From assembly GCA_020634975.1 (NCBI GenBank), contig JACKAQ010000006.1, forward strand, positions 73,486 through 137,485: DNA of 64,000 nt. The letters are read 5' to 3'. Positions within the stretch are counted from its first letter, which is position 1. Each line of letters opens with the position of its first letter. This DNA comes from JACKAQ01 sp020634975 [NCBI: Calditrichia bacterium] (lineage in GTDB: Bacteria; Calditrichota; Calditrichia; RBG-13-44-9). The notes under the pieces are model-generated. The model did not search any database. It was not told where the DNA came from and worked only from the letters and a program-made list of their open reading frames with translations. Below, piece after piece: positions 17,474 to 26,990 of the stretch. Both the position numbers and the translations under genes were made by a program.

Positions 17474-18274
17474 ATGCGGTTGTTGCAATTAATGATTTTT
17501 CTACAGATGTGGTCAATTGCCATCCATGCCGCCAATTGCGATTTGCGGCTGTTGATCCATAACATTGATGACCAGAACATAACTGTCGAATTTCAGGCAA
17601 AATCCCCTGAGGGAATCGGATCGGGAAATTTGGTGATCCGGTTTAACCCGTTGGCAATTACTGCACCCACATTACTCAAACACCAGTTTCCATCTGCGAA
17701 TTTTTACCCACCACAATTAACACAGCCGTATGGCAAAAGCAGTTTGTCGCTCAATATCGAACGCCGGGAAAATAGTTCAGGATTGTTATTTTCTGATGAT
17801 TTCCAAACGGTGGCTACTGTTCGGTTTCAAAAAATAAAAGAGGGCGAAGCGTTCAATTTTGAATGGATAAATAGCGTTGATCTACCAAATTCAAGCATTG
17901 TTTTTGATAGCTATGATAATGAAAAACAAGAGGTTGTGAGCTTGCAGATTTTCGATGTTGAAAATATCACTCCAACTCAACTTCCGGAAAATTTTGTTTT
18001 GCTGGACAACTACCCAAATCCATTCAACCCAGAAACGACCATTCGATTTTATGTGCCGGAAAACCAACAGTTAACAAAGCTTGAACTCAATGTTTTTAAT
18101 AGCCTTGGCGCACAAGTTCGCAATTTGGTGGTCGATTATTTTACCGGTGGTTTTCACGAAATTCGTTGGAACAGTACGGATAATGCCGGAAATCAGGTTG
18201 CATCCGGGATGTATTTGCTTGTTTTGAAAACGCCTTCGGGTATCAAAACCCGAAAACTGCTGCTGGTAAAATAA
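17474..18274 (+). CDS. Secreted cohesin-like protein with C-terminal sorting domain
   Basis: 266 residues. A signal peptide (1-19, cleaved near AIHAAN) is followed by a roughly 150-residue beta-rich domain whose pattern, FQAKSPEGIGSGNLVIRF then NPLAI, resembles cohesin-type adhesion domains. The C-terminal 85 residues are a sorting/FlgD-Ig domain: NYPNPFNPETTIRF, then FNSLGAQVRNLV, IRWNSTDNAGNQVASGMYLL and a basic RKLLLVK end. Such tails direct export and surface attachment by type IX-like systems in FCB bacteria. GGAG precedes the ATG. The M6 protease gene, with a dockerin-like end, follows 17 bp later, suggesting co-transcription. The cohesin reading is by pattern only. Confidence 0.75.
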   Translation: MRLLQLMIFLQMWSIAIHAANCDLRLLIHNIDDQNITVEFQAKSPEGIGSGNLVIRFNPLAITAPTLLKHQFPSANFYPPQLTQPYGKSSLSLNIERRENSSGLLFSDDFQTVATVRFQKIKEGEAFNFEWINSVDLPNSSIVFDSYDNEKQEVVSLQIFDVENITPTQLPENFVLLDNYPNPFNPETTIRFYVPENQQLTKLELNVFNSLGAQVRNLVVDYFTGGFHEIRWNSTDNAGNQVASGMYLLVLKTPSGIKTRKLLLVK

Positions 18275-18291
18275 AATGGTTTTATAAACAA

Positions 18292-21200
18292 ATGCCCCTT
18301 TCTTCGCCAAAAATTATTCCGGTGCTGTTATTTCTTGCGGCAACAATTTTACAACTATACGCCCAGATTGCACCGCCAAAACCCGGCGTTTCCGTGCCGC
18401 TGGTTTATTTCTCCCGCATTCAGGAATCACCGGATGCATTTACATTCAAACAGGCATTTTTGGCAGAATCCAGAGAAATAGCGGCAACCAATCAACGGTT
18501 GGAAAATCACCAGTCATCGAATATCCCCCAACAGAGATTGCATTTTTCGGGCGAAAAAGCAATTCCGGTTTTAACCGTAAAATTCGCAAATGCATTAATT
18601 GAGCCATTTTCTGTAACCGATTTGCAGCAACAGCTATTCGACGGTCCCTGGCCAACAGGAACGCTTTCCGATTACTACCGGGAAATTTCATACGGTCAAT
18701 TTTCATTCACCGGAACGGTATATGATTGGCACACGCTATCCCGAAATGATGCATATTACGAAGGCGCCAGCAACGGATTGGGGCACGATTCGCGAACAGG
18801 CGAGTTGCTGAAAGAAACACTGCAATCCAATGATGTGCTGATCGATTTTGGAGCATACGACAACGACGGTCCCGACGGCTTTCCCAATTCCGGCGACGAT
18901 GACGGTTTTGTGGATTTTGTGACGATTGTGCATGCTGAAAGCGGTGGCGAATGCGGCAACAGTAATATTTGGTCGCACCGCTGGACGTATGGCGCGTGGT
19001 GGAACGGTGCCGATTTTGTGACTGATGACGCCGCAGCAAACGGCGGCAAGATTCGTATTCGCGATTACGTGATAACTCCCGGATTAAATTGCGATGGCGT
19101 TACCATGATCTCCAAAGGCATTTTTTGTCATGAATTCGGGCATGCGCTCGGGTTGCCGGATTTATACGATCTCGATCAGAGTTCGGAGGGCATCGGCAAC
19201 TGGTGTTTGATGGCATCGGGAAATTGGCTAACGCCGGATTCGCCGGCGCACATGAGTGCATGGTGCAAAGCACAACTGGGTTGGATTCAACCGGAAATTA
19301 TTTCGTTGCGGGACAGTACGGCGATCAACGATTGGCTTTTCGATGGGCGGTTATTGCCGGTGGAAACGGATGCATCCGCATTAAAAATTTATCCTGACGA
19401 TGATGTAAACGAATATTTTTTAATCGCTTATCGCACCAAAACTGGATTTGATAAATATTTACCGGGTGAAGGTTTGCTGGTTTGGCACGTCGATGATACG
19501 CAAACGAGCAACCGAAACGAGTGGGTGCCCGGCAGCGATCCGGGACGCCATTTTCGGGTGGCGTTGGAGCAGGCGGACGGTCGGTGGGATCTCGAAAATA
19601 GCAGCAATCGGGGGGATGGCGGGGACCCGTTTATTCAAACAACGTTCGATTGCAACAGCTTGCCAGCATCCCAAAATTATGCATCCGATGGTTTGCCATT
19701 TCGATTGCACCCGGTTCAGCAATCTGCCAGCGAAGTCATTTTTACAGTGGACGGCATTTGCAGTGTTCCCGAAATTACCGTCACACCACAACAATTGCAA
19801 CTTCAACCGACAACGGGCGATTCCTCTTTTTTCACATTCGAGATCGCAAATTTGGCAGCAGCAAACGCACCGCCGCTGGAATGGCAATTGGTGAAACGAT
19901 TGGAAGCTGCCGCCGCTTTGCAGCCAGCAGCTTATGTAAATTCATATTTATCAACAGCCTCACCTGAAAAAGGTGGAACTGATTTTCGGGGTGCAAATGT
20001 CGCAAATTCAAGTCAGTCAGGAAATTCCTTTGGTTACCGTTGGCACAGCAGCGATTCGGCAAATGGGATCCCATTTCAATGGACGGATATTTCTGCCATC
20101 GGCGAACGATTGCCGCTCGGTGATGACAACGCGATTTCTGTAGCTCTACCTTTCGATTTTCCATTTTACGGCAAACTGTTTGAAACAGCAATCGTATCGG
20201 CAAACGGATTTTTGACATTCGAAAGTGATATTGGCAATAGCTATTGGCATCAGTTGATGCCGGATGTTCAATCGCCGAATGGGCTGATTGCCGGATTTTG
20301 GCGTGATTTGAATCCCGCCCGGAGCGGTAATGTTTTTGTTTCTCACAATATTGCATTAAATAGCTGGGTATTGCAATTTGAGAAAGTGGTAGATTACTCC
20401 GGCAGCAGCGAATATACTTTTCAAATTTTGCTATTTCCGGACGGAGAAATTCGGTTGTTGTATTTGGCGATGACGGGCAATTTGCAAACCGGGAGCATTG
20501 GAATTGAGGCACCAGGCGGTGTTGATGGGTTGCCAATTTCGTTCAATTCAGCATTTGTTCACAACCAGTTAGTTGTGCAAATTCTCCCGCCGGATGATTT
20601 TCCGTGGCTAACCATTTATCCGAAAAACGGTAAAATTTATCCGGGCGAAATCCAAACCGTTCAACTGGCGTTTCGGAACAGCGATGTACCGCCGCAATTT
20701 TCGGGAATGTTCCAGGTTTACAACAATAGCTCCATCGGTGCGATTTTGGATATTCCGATATCCATTCAATCAACAGAAATTGACCAGCATTTGCTAAACA
20801 TAAAAGTGCTGTTGGAGGGAGCGATTTCTGGTGAAATAATGCGCACTGATCTGGCTGACCAAATGATTTTGCCGATGCAGCAACCCTTTTCCGGTTTGCC
20901 GTGGGAATATCGCAGCAGCGAATCGATTGCAATCATGCCGGAAAATGTCACCGATTGGGTGTTGGTGACACTTTCGCCGGATGCTGGCGGAACGAATATC
21001 GCGGCTCAGCGCGCAGGACTGCTGACCCGCGATGGGCAAATCACCGAAGTTGACGGGCAAACACCGCTGGTGTTCGGTCATTTGGCTGCGGGAGAATATT
21101 TTATCCGGGTTGACCATCGTAATCACTTGCCGGTGAGCAGTCGATTGCCTGTTCGTATCGATAGCAATATTGTAAATTATGATTTTTCCACAGCAGGGAC

Positions 21201-21447
21201 ATTTGCCGTTGAACGGGCGCAAATCGAAATTGACAACGGTGTTTGGGCAATGCGCAGCGGCGACGCAACCGGCGATGCCGGGATAGATATACGCGATAAA
21301 ATCAACGGATGGCAATTGCAAAAAGGTGCCGTTAACGGCTATTTCAGTGCGGATTTTAATCTGGATGGCAAAGTGGATTCAGTGGATGTGGCAATTTGGC
21401 GAAAAAACAATGGCATTTCTGCCATCGATTTTTCCGGCGAAAATTAA
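18292..21447 (+). CDS. Secreted M6-family metalloprotease with dockerin-like C-terminus
   Basis: 1051 residues. Signal peptide 1-24; M6 (immune inhibitor A-like) peptidase with zinc motif HEFGHALGLPD at residues 280-290 and the downstream Met-turn region LMASGNW. About 490-800 are beta-rich segments, including SVALPFDFPFYGKLF, a jelly-roll/NIDO-like pattern. The last 65 residues contain two short Ca-loop-like repeats, GDATGDAGIDIRDKI and ADFNLDGKVDSVDVAIW, as in type I dockerin. Unlike the other secreted proteins here it has no NYPNPFNP tail. Its stop abuts the stop of the convergent pseudokinase gene with no spacer. Export is likely; final location may depend on the neighbour with the sorting tail. 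Confidence 0.85.
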   Translation: MPLSSPKIIPVLLFLAATILQLYAQIAPPKPGVSVPLVYFSRIQESPDAFTFKQAFLAESREIAATNQRLENHQSSNIPQQRLHFSGEKAIPVLTVKFANALIEPFSVTDLQQQLFDGPWPTGTLSDYYREISYGQFSFTGTVYDWHTLSRNDAYYEGASNGLGHDSRTGELLKETLQSNDVLIDFGAYDNDGPDGFPNSGDDDGFVDFVTIVHAESGGECGNSNIWSHRWTYGAWWNGADFVTDDAAANGGKIRIRDYVITPGLNCDGVTMISKGIFCHEFGHALGLPDLYDLDQSSEGIGNWCLMASGNWLTPDSPAHMSAWCKAQLGWIQPEIISLRDSTAINDWLFDGRLLPVETDASALKIYPDDDVNEYFLIAYRTKTGFDKYLPGEGLLVWHVDDTQTSNRNEWVPGSDPGRHFRVALEQADGRWDLENSSNRGDGGDPFIQTTFDCNSLPASQNYASDGLPFRLHPVQQSASEVIFTVDGICSVPEITVTPQQLQLQPTTGDSSFFTFEIANLAAANAPPLEWQLVKRLEAAAALQPAAYVNSYLSTASPEKGGTDFRGANVANSSQSGNSFGYRWHSSDSANGIPFQWTDISAIGERLPLGDDNAISVALPFDFPFYGKLFETAIVSANGFLTFESDIGNSYWHQLMPDVQSPNGLIAGFWRDLNPARSGNVFVSHNIALNSWVLQFEKVVDYSGSSEYTFQILLFPDGEIRLLYLAMTGNLQTGSIGIEAPGGVDGLPISFNSAFVHNQLVVQILPPDDFPWLTIYPKNGKIYPGEIQTVQLAFRNSDVPPQFSGMFQVYNNSSIGAILDIPISIQSTEIDQHLLNIKVLLEGAISGEIMRTDLADQMILPMQQPFSGLPWEYRSSESIAIMPENVTDWVLVTLSPDAGGTNIAAQRAGLLTRDGQITEVDGQTPLVFGHLAAGEYFIRVDHRNHLPVSSRLPVRIDSNIVNYDFSTAGTFAVERAQIEIDNGVWAMRSGDATGDAGIDIRDKINGWQLQKGAVNGYFSADFNLDGKVDSVDVAIWRKNNGISAIDFSGEN

Positions 21448-24400
21448 CTATTTTATCTCGGCAGTTTCATCATACATATCACCTTCATAATTTCCCGCAA
21501 CAGAATTATTTACCAAATTTGGTCGCGAGCCTTTCAAAATACTGATGCCGTAACCCTGGTTGCCACGGCAGGTATTATTTTGGATCAGACCGCCGTTTTG
21601 GGTGATCAGCAAACTGATGCCATCGCCACGATTTTGCAAAATTTCGTTGCCCTGAATGGAGGGTTTTGCCTGGTTGAGCACTTCGATGCCGTCACCTTTG
21701 TTATTTTTGATCGTGTTACGTTGCAGTTGTGGTGATGACGCATTTGCCGAACGGATGCCAAAAATGCTGTTTCGCTCGATTCGGTTTTCCCTGACAATGC
21801 CCTGTGCTGTTCCCTGAACCAGCACACCGCCGGATTCGTTCAGGTTTATTTCGTTATTTTCCAGAATGGGTTGCGATGTGCCGTCAATCAACACGCCTGC
21901 ACCTTTGTTGCTGTTCACCGTATTTTGTTTTGCAGTCCCGCTGAACCGCTCTGTATTGAAAACAATCCCGTTACCACGATTTTCGGTAATCAGATTTTCC
22001 TCCAAAATCGGCTGCCCCTGTTCGGAAATGACGATGCCGTCGCCAAAATTTCGCCGGATTTGGTTGACGCGAATCCGCGGCCGCGCACTGCCGTTAATGT
22101 GAATGGCAGTCATATTTTGCCAGAATTCATTTTTCTCCAGCCGTGGCGATGCATCATCACCAACAATAATACCCACCGCATGATTGGTAAATTTACTATC
22201 GCGAATTTCGCCTTTGCTGCGATTCGAAAAAAGCACGGCGCAATAGTCGAGCGTTTCACTCAAGCTTTGTGCATCGCGGAATTCGCCATTTCGCAACTGC
22301 AGCTCACCTTCATTTACTGCAATAATTGTCGCGCCGGATTTCGCCTGTTGGCGGCTGAATCCGACATCTTTGATGCTCAACTTTGCCCCATTTTCGATTT
22401 GAAAAATGGTATTTCCTGTTTGAGAAACGAGGGTGGTGTAACTCCCGCCGATGCCCTCGAATTGCATATCGAAGCGCACAATTATGGGGTCGGTGATTTC
22501 GTAAATACCGCGCGCCAGCCGGAACGTTGCAAATGGCGGTGCCGCAGCGACGGTTCCCGCGAGGTCATCCTCCGGGCGTAGTTCAATTTGCGCTGGTTTT
22601 TGTTGTGTGCGAACAGGTGCAGTTTGCGTTGCGATTTTGCGATTGAGGTCGGCGAGTCGTCCGGCGGCAACAGAGTCACCGGGAAATTCTGCCAAAATCT
22701 GCTGATACATTTCCCCGGCTGCGTTCAAACGCCCGGCATTTTCCAGCGAATCGGCTGTGAAAAGCAAATTGCTCAACCGGACTTCCACGCTGTCCAATGC
22801 GGCAAGCGCGGTTGTGTCTGCACGGAGTTCTGCCAAGATCATATCCTGGGATTCTACCAATCGTTTTTGAGGATATTCGGCTTCCGGTTTGTAAATCAGC
22901 GCCTGCTGATAGCTCGTCGATGCCGCTGCATAATCTTTTTGTTCAAAAAACTGGTCTGCTTTTTGAACGTAGTCTTGAAACATGCGATCGGCGGTGGCTT
23001 GCTTTTCCAATTGCCAATAATAAGTGCCGCCAGTAGAAAACAAAATGACGACAAATATAGCTGCAAGCCAGGGCCATTTTGCTTTGCTGACAGGTTTGGT
23101 TTCCGGAACCGGTGGTGTTTCGGATTCGATTGGCTGCGGCTGCGACGCTGTTTTCTTGGGCTGCTTAACTTTCTGTTTTTTATCAACTTTGGCAGCCGAT
23201 TCTTTTTCCGGGGCTTCTGCCGGAGCAGATCCAAAACCCAGCTCCCTGTCCAAAATATCGTCGATGTCGCCCGCCAGCGGCGTCGATGCTGCCGATTTCC
23301 GGCTCGACTTTCCGATGCCGGATGTTTTCTCATCCGCTGATTTTGGCGACTGTTTCTCGGGAATTTTGATCTGCCCCACATCGACACCGGAATCCGGTTC
23401 CGCCTCTTTTGGCGGAGCTGTCGTCACATCGCTGTCATCTTTTTCGATGCTGTCCAGCTCGATTTCCCACTGAAATTCGGCGGATTCGTCGTCTGTTGCA
23501 GCAGTTACTGCAGCTTTTTCCGGGGCTTCTGTTTCCGTGACTTCTGACGAATCGATTGGTGCGGAATCGATGGTTTGTTCCGGTACTTCTGGTGTTTCTG
23601 CTGCCAGAGCCGGTTCTTCCGCAGGTTCGATTTCCGGCTCATCAAAAATTTCCGGTTCTGTAAAAGCGATGGTTTCTTCGGAAACGACGGATTCTTCAGC
23701 CGAATCTTCGACTTCCAGCGGTTTTGCATCCGGTTCGTCGGGAATTTCGATCTCAGGCGTGACCGCTTTTTCCTCAGGTGAAGCTGTTTCCGCATCCGGC
23801 TCTTCGATGATTTCCGGCTCAACAGATTCAGTTTCATCGATTTCCGGCTGAAATGCTGCAGCGTCGTCAATTACTGGTTCGTCAATTGATTCGGCATCTT
23901 TCTCATCGATGATTTCTGATTTATCAATCGTTTCCGTGTCCGTTTCATCGATGACATCTGGTTCAGCGAACGTGGCATCGGCTACTTCGAAAATCGTATC
24001 TACCGATTCGTCAACCTCATCAACCGGTTCCGTTTCTGTCGCCTTTTCATCTGTTGGTGATTCCGGTTCTGCTATTTCGGTAGCAGCGGTGATGGCTTCC
24101 AAATCCGGCATTTCCGGCACATCTTCCGGATTTTCCTGTAACAGTTCGGTCAACGAAAAGTCGTATTCTTCGATGATTTCGAGCGCATCTTTTGGTAACG
24201 GCGTTCCGCAGGTGACGCAATGCGCGAGCGAACCCAACTCGTTGACCAACACCTCGTTGGGTGCTTTACACACCGGACAGGCAACTTTGACAAATTCCGG
24301 CTCATCGGTCGGCGCTTTTCGGCGTACCTCAAAAAACGCGCTTCCTGTAGATTGCAGGGTAAATTGTTTGTCCGGCGGATGAATGGTTTGTCTGGCGGTT

Positions 24401-25542
24401 GGGTGATCCACCGCTTTGCTCAGCACCAATTGCTGCCCGCAGGCGAAACAGGTGCTGGTGCCGCTTTCCAAATCGGTGGTTAATACCTCGTTCATGATGC
24501 CGCAACTGTTACAATCCACATAGCTGAACGCATCTTTTGCAATCGTGGATTGTGCGGATTTCCGTGATCTCCAAACCTCGGTGAGCACCAACCGGAAGTG
24601 ACCGATTTGTTTAAAGCGTTTTTCTGTATCTTCAAAAGTAGCGTAGGATAAAGCTTTCAGCACAACGCGCGGCACACCCGTTGCAACCGATTCGTTGGTA
24701 AATAACTCGTCCGGCCGTTGATCCGGTTTTGGGAGTGGTTTCCCCGTGATCAGCCGAAATAAAATGGCACCTAACGCATAAACATCCGATCCCGGACGGG
24801 CAGATTCGATCTGATCGTAAAATTCCGGCGGTGCAAATTCGCTATCCAGAAATTGGGAGAGCGTGTTGGTGTGGTGTGCCAAAATCGCATCTGTGCCACT
24901 GAAATTAACCAACGTTGCGATGTTATCATCGCCGATCACAATATTTTGCGGGGTTAGGGCGTAGTGCAGCAAGCCCTGGCTGTGCAGTTGCTCCAACACC
25001 AGCATCAACGGGCGGAAGGTGGTCAACAATTTTTCGCGGGGTGGGCGGAGGCTGTCTTCCTCGAGTAAATCGGATAACAGCTGTCCTTCCGGTTGAATGG
25101 AAACCCGGTAAATCGTGCCGTTTTCCTGAAAATTATCGACGATGTGGGCGATACCTGGCTGCGCTTTTACTGCCGCAAGCGCCTGTGTTTCTTCGGTAAA
25201 TTTGCGAATACCGAATTCGTATTCTTCTTTGAAATCGGGATTTCGCAAAAGCACCCGCAAGTTGCTCTTTTCCCGAACAACCATCGATTCCGGAAAAAAC
25301 TCCCGAATCCGCACTTTGCGTTCACTTTTAGGATCAAAACCCAGATAAGTGATGCTAAACGGCGTTTTGGTTAAGCATTTTCCAATAATATATCGCGAAT
25401 GGAGCAAGGTTCTGTAGGGTAAATGTGCGGCGTTTTCCGCAATTGCGTTTTCCGCAAAATGACAATACGGACAAACCGAAACCGGGCCTTTGTCTGCCAT
25501 GCAGTTCATACACAGCGTGTTATTTGCGATTAGTTTATCCAT
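21448..25542 (-). CDS. Membrane-anchored predicted pseudokinase with zinc ribbons, TPR and beta-helix
   Basis: About 1364 residues from the ATG at 25542; an ATG at 25581 and a TTG at 25587 are in frame upstream and none has a clear Shine-Dalgarno. Order: zinc ribbon (Cys11/14/24/27); a Ser/Thr kinase fold (41-310) matching the zinc-ribbon STPK type, but the Gly-rich loop reads GKCLTKTPFSITY, the VAIK Lys is Arg80, the HRD motif is HYALTPQN (193-200) and DFG is NFS (213-215). Two more CxxC ribbons follow, then an acidic E/P/D-rich stretch (about 470-800), one membrane helix (WPWLAAIFVVILFSTGGTYY), TPR-like helices, and a right-handed parallel beta-helix of N-x-I-x-x-N repeats to the C-terminus. 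All catalytic residues are replaced, so a scaffold or sensor role is inferred. Confidence 0.85.
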   Translation of the reverse strand: MDKLIANNTLCMNCMADKGPVSVCPYCHFAENAIAENAAHLPYRTLLHSRYIIGKCLTKTPFSITYLGFDPKSERKVRIREFFPESMVVREKSNLRVLLRNPDFKEEYEFGIRKFTEETQALAAVKAQPGIAHIVDNFQENGTIYRVSIQPEGQLLSDLLEEDSLRPPREKLLTTFRPLMLVLEQLHSQGLLHYALTPQNIVIGDDNIATLVNFSGTDAILAHHTNTLSQFLDSEFAPPEFYDQIESARPGSDVYALGAILFRLITGKPLPKPDQRPDELFTNESVATGVPRVVLKALSYATFEDTEKRFKQIGHFRLVLTEVWRSRKSAQSTIAKDAFSYVDCNSCGIMNEVLTTDLESGTSTCFACGQQLVLSKAVDHPTARQTIHPPDKQFTLQSTGSAFFEVRRKAPTDEPEFVKVACPVCKAPNEVLVNELGSLAHCVTCGTPLPKDALEIIEEYDFSLTELLQENPEDVPEMPDLEAITAATEIAEPESPTDEKATETEPVDEVDESVDTIFEVADATFAEPDVIDETDTETIDKSEIIDEKDAESIDEPVIDDAAAFQPEIDETESVEPEIIEEPDAETASPEEKAVTPEIEIPDEPDAKPLEVEDSAEESVVSEETIAFTEPEIFDEPEIEPAEEPALAAETPEVPEQTIDSAPIDSSEVTETEAPEKAAVTAATDDESAEFQWEIELDSIEKDDSDVTTAPPKEAEPDSGVDVGQIKIPEKQSPKSADEKTSGIGKSSRKSAASTPLAGDIDDILDRELGFGSAPAEAPEKESAAKVDKKQKVKQPKKTASQPQPIESETPPVPETKPVSKAKWPWLAAIFVVILFSTGGTYYWQLEKQATADRMFQDYVQKADQFFEQKDYAAASTSYQQALIYKPEAEYPQKRLVESQDMILAELRADTTALAALDSVEVRLSNLLFTADSLENAGRLNAAGEMYQQILAEFPGDSVAAGRLADLNRKIATQTAPVRTQQKPAQIELRPEDDLAGTVAAAPPFATFRLARGIYEITDPIIVRFDMQFEGIGGSYTTLVSQTGNTIFQIENGAKLSIKDVGFSRQQAKSGATIIAVNEGELQLRNGEFRDAQSLSETLDYCAVLFSNRSKGEIRDSKFTNHAVGIIVGDDASPRLEKNEFWQNMTAIHINGSARPRIRVNQIRRNFGDGIVISEQGQPILEENLITENRGNGIVFNTERFSGTAKQNTVNSNKGAGVLIDGTSQPILENNEINLNESGGVLVQGTAQGIVRENRIERNSIFGIRSANASSPQLQRNTIKNNKGDGIEVLNQAKPSIQGNEILQNRGDGISLLITQNGGLIQNNTCRGNQGYGISILKGSRPNLVNNSVAGNYEGDMYDETAEIK

Positions 25543-25587
25543 AAAATACGGAAATTGTTGCCATTCCGGGGCAAAATCCATCCACAA

Positions 25588-25944
25588 TTGTTGATATAAA
25601 GCTCAAAAATAAGATGAAATATAATCTAATTATTATCGAAGATCACGCGCCAGGCTTTAATTATTCAACAAAATACATATCCTGACAAAATAGTTTTTTC
25701 ACACATTCTTCGAAATAATCTTACAAAACTGCATATATTTTTTTCCTGTAGCAAGATGATATCCTGTCATTTTCAAGAAATAACCATGAATTCAGCTTTA
25801 TTTTTTCGCAAAAACCCTGTCGCATTTACACGCTGGACTTATGCCGCGTGGCTCACGAAATTCAAATTTTGCAACGCTTTTTTAATTTGTTTATTCAGGG
25901 GGAAAACCGTATTTTAACAGCCTATAATAATTTTACTCAAATAT
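25588..25944. other. Divergent intergenic region
   Basis: AT-rich spacer of about 360 bp between the minus-strand pseudokinase gene and the plus-strand YciO-like gene. It must hold both promoters. I see no convincing ORF, RNA gene or hairpin terminator. Confidence 0.5.
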
Positions 25945-26571
25945 ATGAATATGCTGCGTTTAGAAATTCACAATCAGAATCCCCAACAGCGGATATTGAG
26001 CCAGGCTGTCGATGCATTAAAACGTGGGGAAATTGTTATTTACCCGACGGATACCACTTATGGTGTTGGTTGCAGTATTTTTAACAAAAAAGCCATTGAA
26101 CAACTGTATCGAATAAAAGGGAAATCCAAATTTGACCATATGAGTATGATTTGCAGTTCTATTCAGCAAGCCGCGGATTTTGTTAAAATTTCCAACGATG
26201 CTTTCCGGTTGCTCAAAAAATGCTCTCCCGGACCCTACACCATTATTCTGGATGCCAAAAAAAATATCGCCAAATTGATGCTTTCCCGCCAAAAAGAAAT
26301 TGGTGTGCGAATTCCCGCAACACCGGTATGTCGGGATCTGGTTGAGTTGCTCGGACATCCCATTTTGAACACATCTTACGATCCCGATGTAGCGGATTTT
26401 CCCAATAATTTATATAACAGTTTTGATGAAAATAACCCGTTTACCCTTACTGCATCGGTATTGCTGGATGCCGGCCCGATGGTGGATGGCGAGCATTCAA
26501 CCGTCATTCGTTTTGTGAATGACGAGTTGGAGCTCCTCCGCGAAGGCAAGGGAGCGATCGATATACTTTAA
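25945..26571 (+). CDS. Sua5/YciO/YrdC-family protein
   Basis: 208 residues, a single YrdC domain: GEIVIYPTDTTYGVGCSIFN, YRIKGKSKFDHMSMIC, SPGPYTIILDAKKNI and IGVRIPATPVC. YrdC-fold enzymes make threonylcarbamoyl-AMP for tRNA t6A; this member lacks a C-terminal Sua5 domain and resembles the YciO branch, whose role is less certain. Note the usual KxR motif appears as KGKSKFDHMS. It is followed 15 bp later by ridA and then a lipid kinase, probably one operon. Confidence 0.88.
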   Translation: MNMLRLEIHNQNPQQRILSQAVDALKRGEIVIYPTDTTYGVGCSIFNKKAIEQLYRIKGKSKFDHMSMICSSIQQAADFVKISNDAFRLLKKCSPGPYTIILDAKKNIAKLMLSRQKEIGVRIPATPVCRDLVELLGHPILNTSYDPDVADFPNNLYNSFDENNPFTLTASVLLDAGPMVDGEHSTVIRFVNDELELLREGKGAIDIL

Positions 26572-26586
26572 ATCGAGGGATATGTC

Positions 26587-26985
26587 ATGAAAAAAATTGT
26601 AAAAACTGCCGATGCACCCAATCCGGTTGGACCTTATAATCAGGCTGTGGTTGTCAACGGAATGGTGTTTACCGCGGGGCAAATCGCTATCGACCCAAAA
26701 ACGGATGCCCTGTTGAACACAGATATCCAAACCCAAACGCGGCTGGTGCTGAACAATCTTGGCGCTGTGCTCCGGGCTGCGGGTTCGGAATTTGAACACG
26801 TTGTCAAAACTACTGTTTTTTTGAAAAATATGAACGATTTTGCAGCGATGAACGCTGTGTACGCAGAATTTTTTACCACCGCTGCACCGGCGCGTTCGGC
26901 AGTGGAAGTGAGTCGTTTGCCCAAAGATGTGCTCGTTGAAATCGAGTGCGTTGCAGTGGTTCCCAACGGGCAAAACGCCGGATAA
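26587..26985 (+). CDS. ridA: RidA-family enamine/imine deaminase
   Basis: 132 residues, the standard size. Hydrolyses reactive enamines/imines such as 2-aminoacrylate made by PLP enzymes. Seen: SSNPVGPYNQA-like start (APNPVGPYNQAVVVNGMVFT), GQIAIDPKT, the catalytic Arg in APARSAVEVSRLP and the end VEIECVAVVP. The first strand and trimer-interface motifs are all present. The next gene starts 5 bp after its stop. Confidence 0.94.
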   Translation: MKKIVKTADAPNPVGPYNQAVVVNGMVFTAGQIAIDPKTDALLNTDIQTQTRLVLNNLGAVLRAAGSEFEHVVKTTVFLKNMNDFAAMNAVYAEFFTTAAPARSAVEVSRLPKDVLVEIECVAVVPNGQNAG

Positions 26986-26990
26986 CCGCA

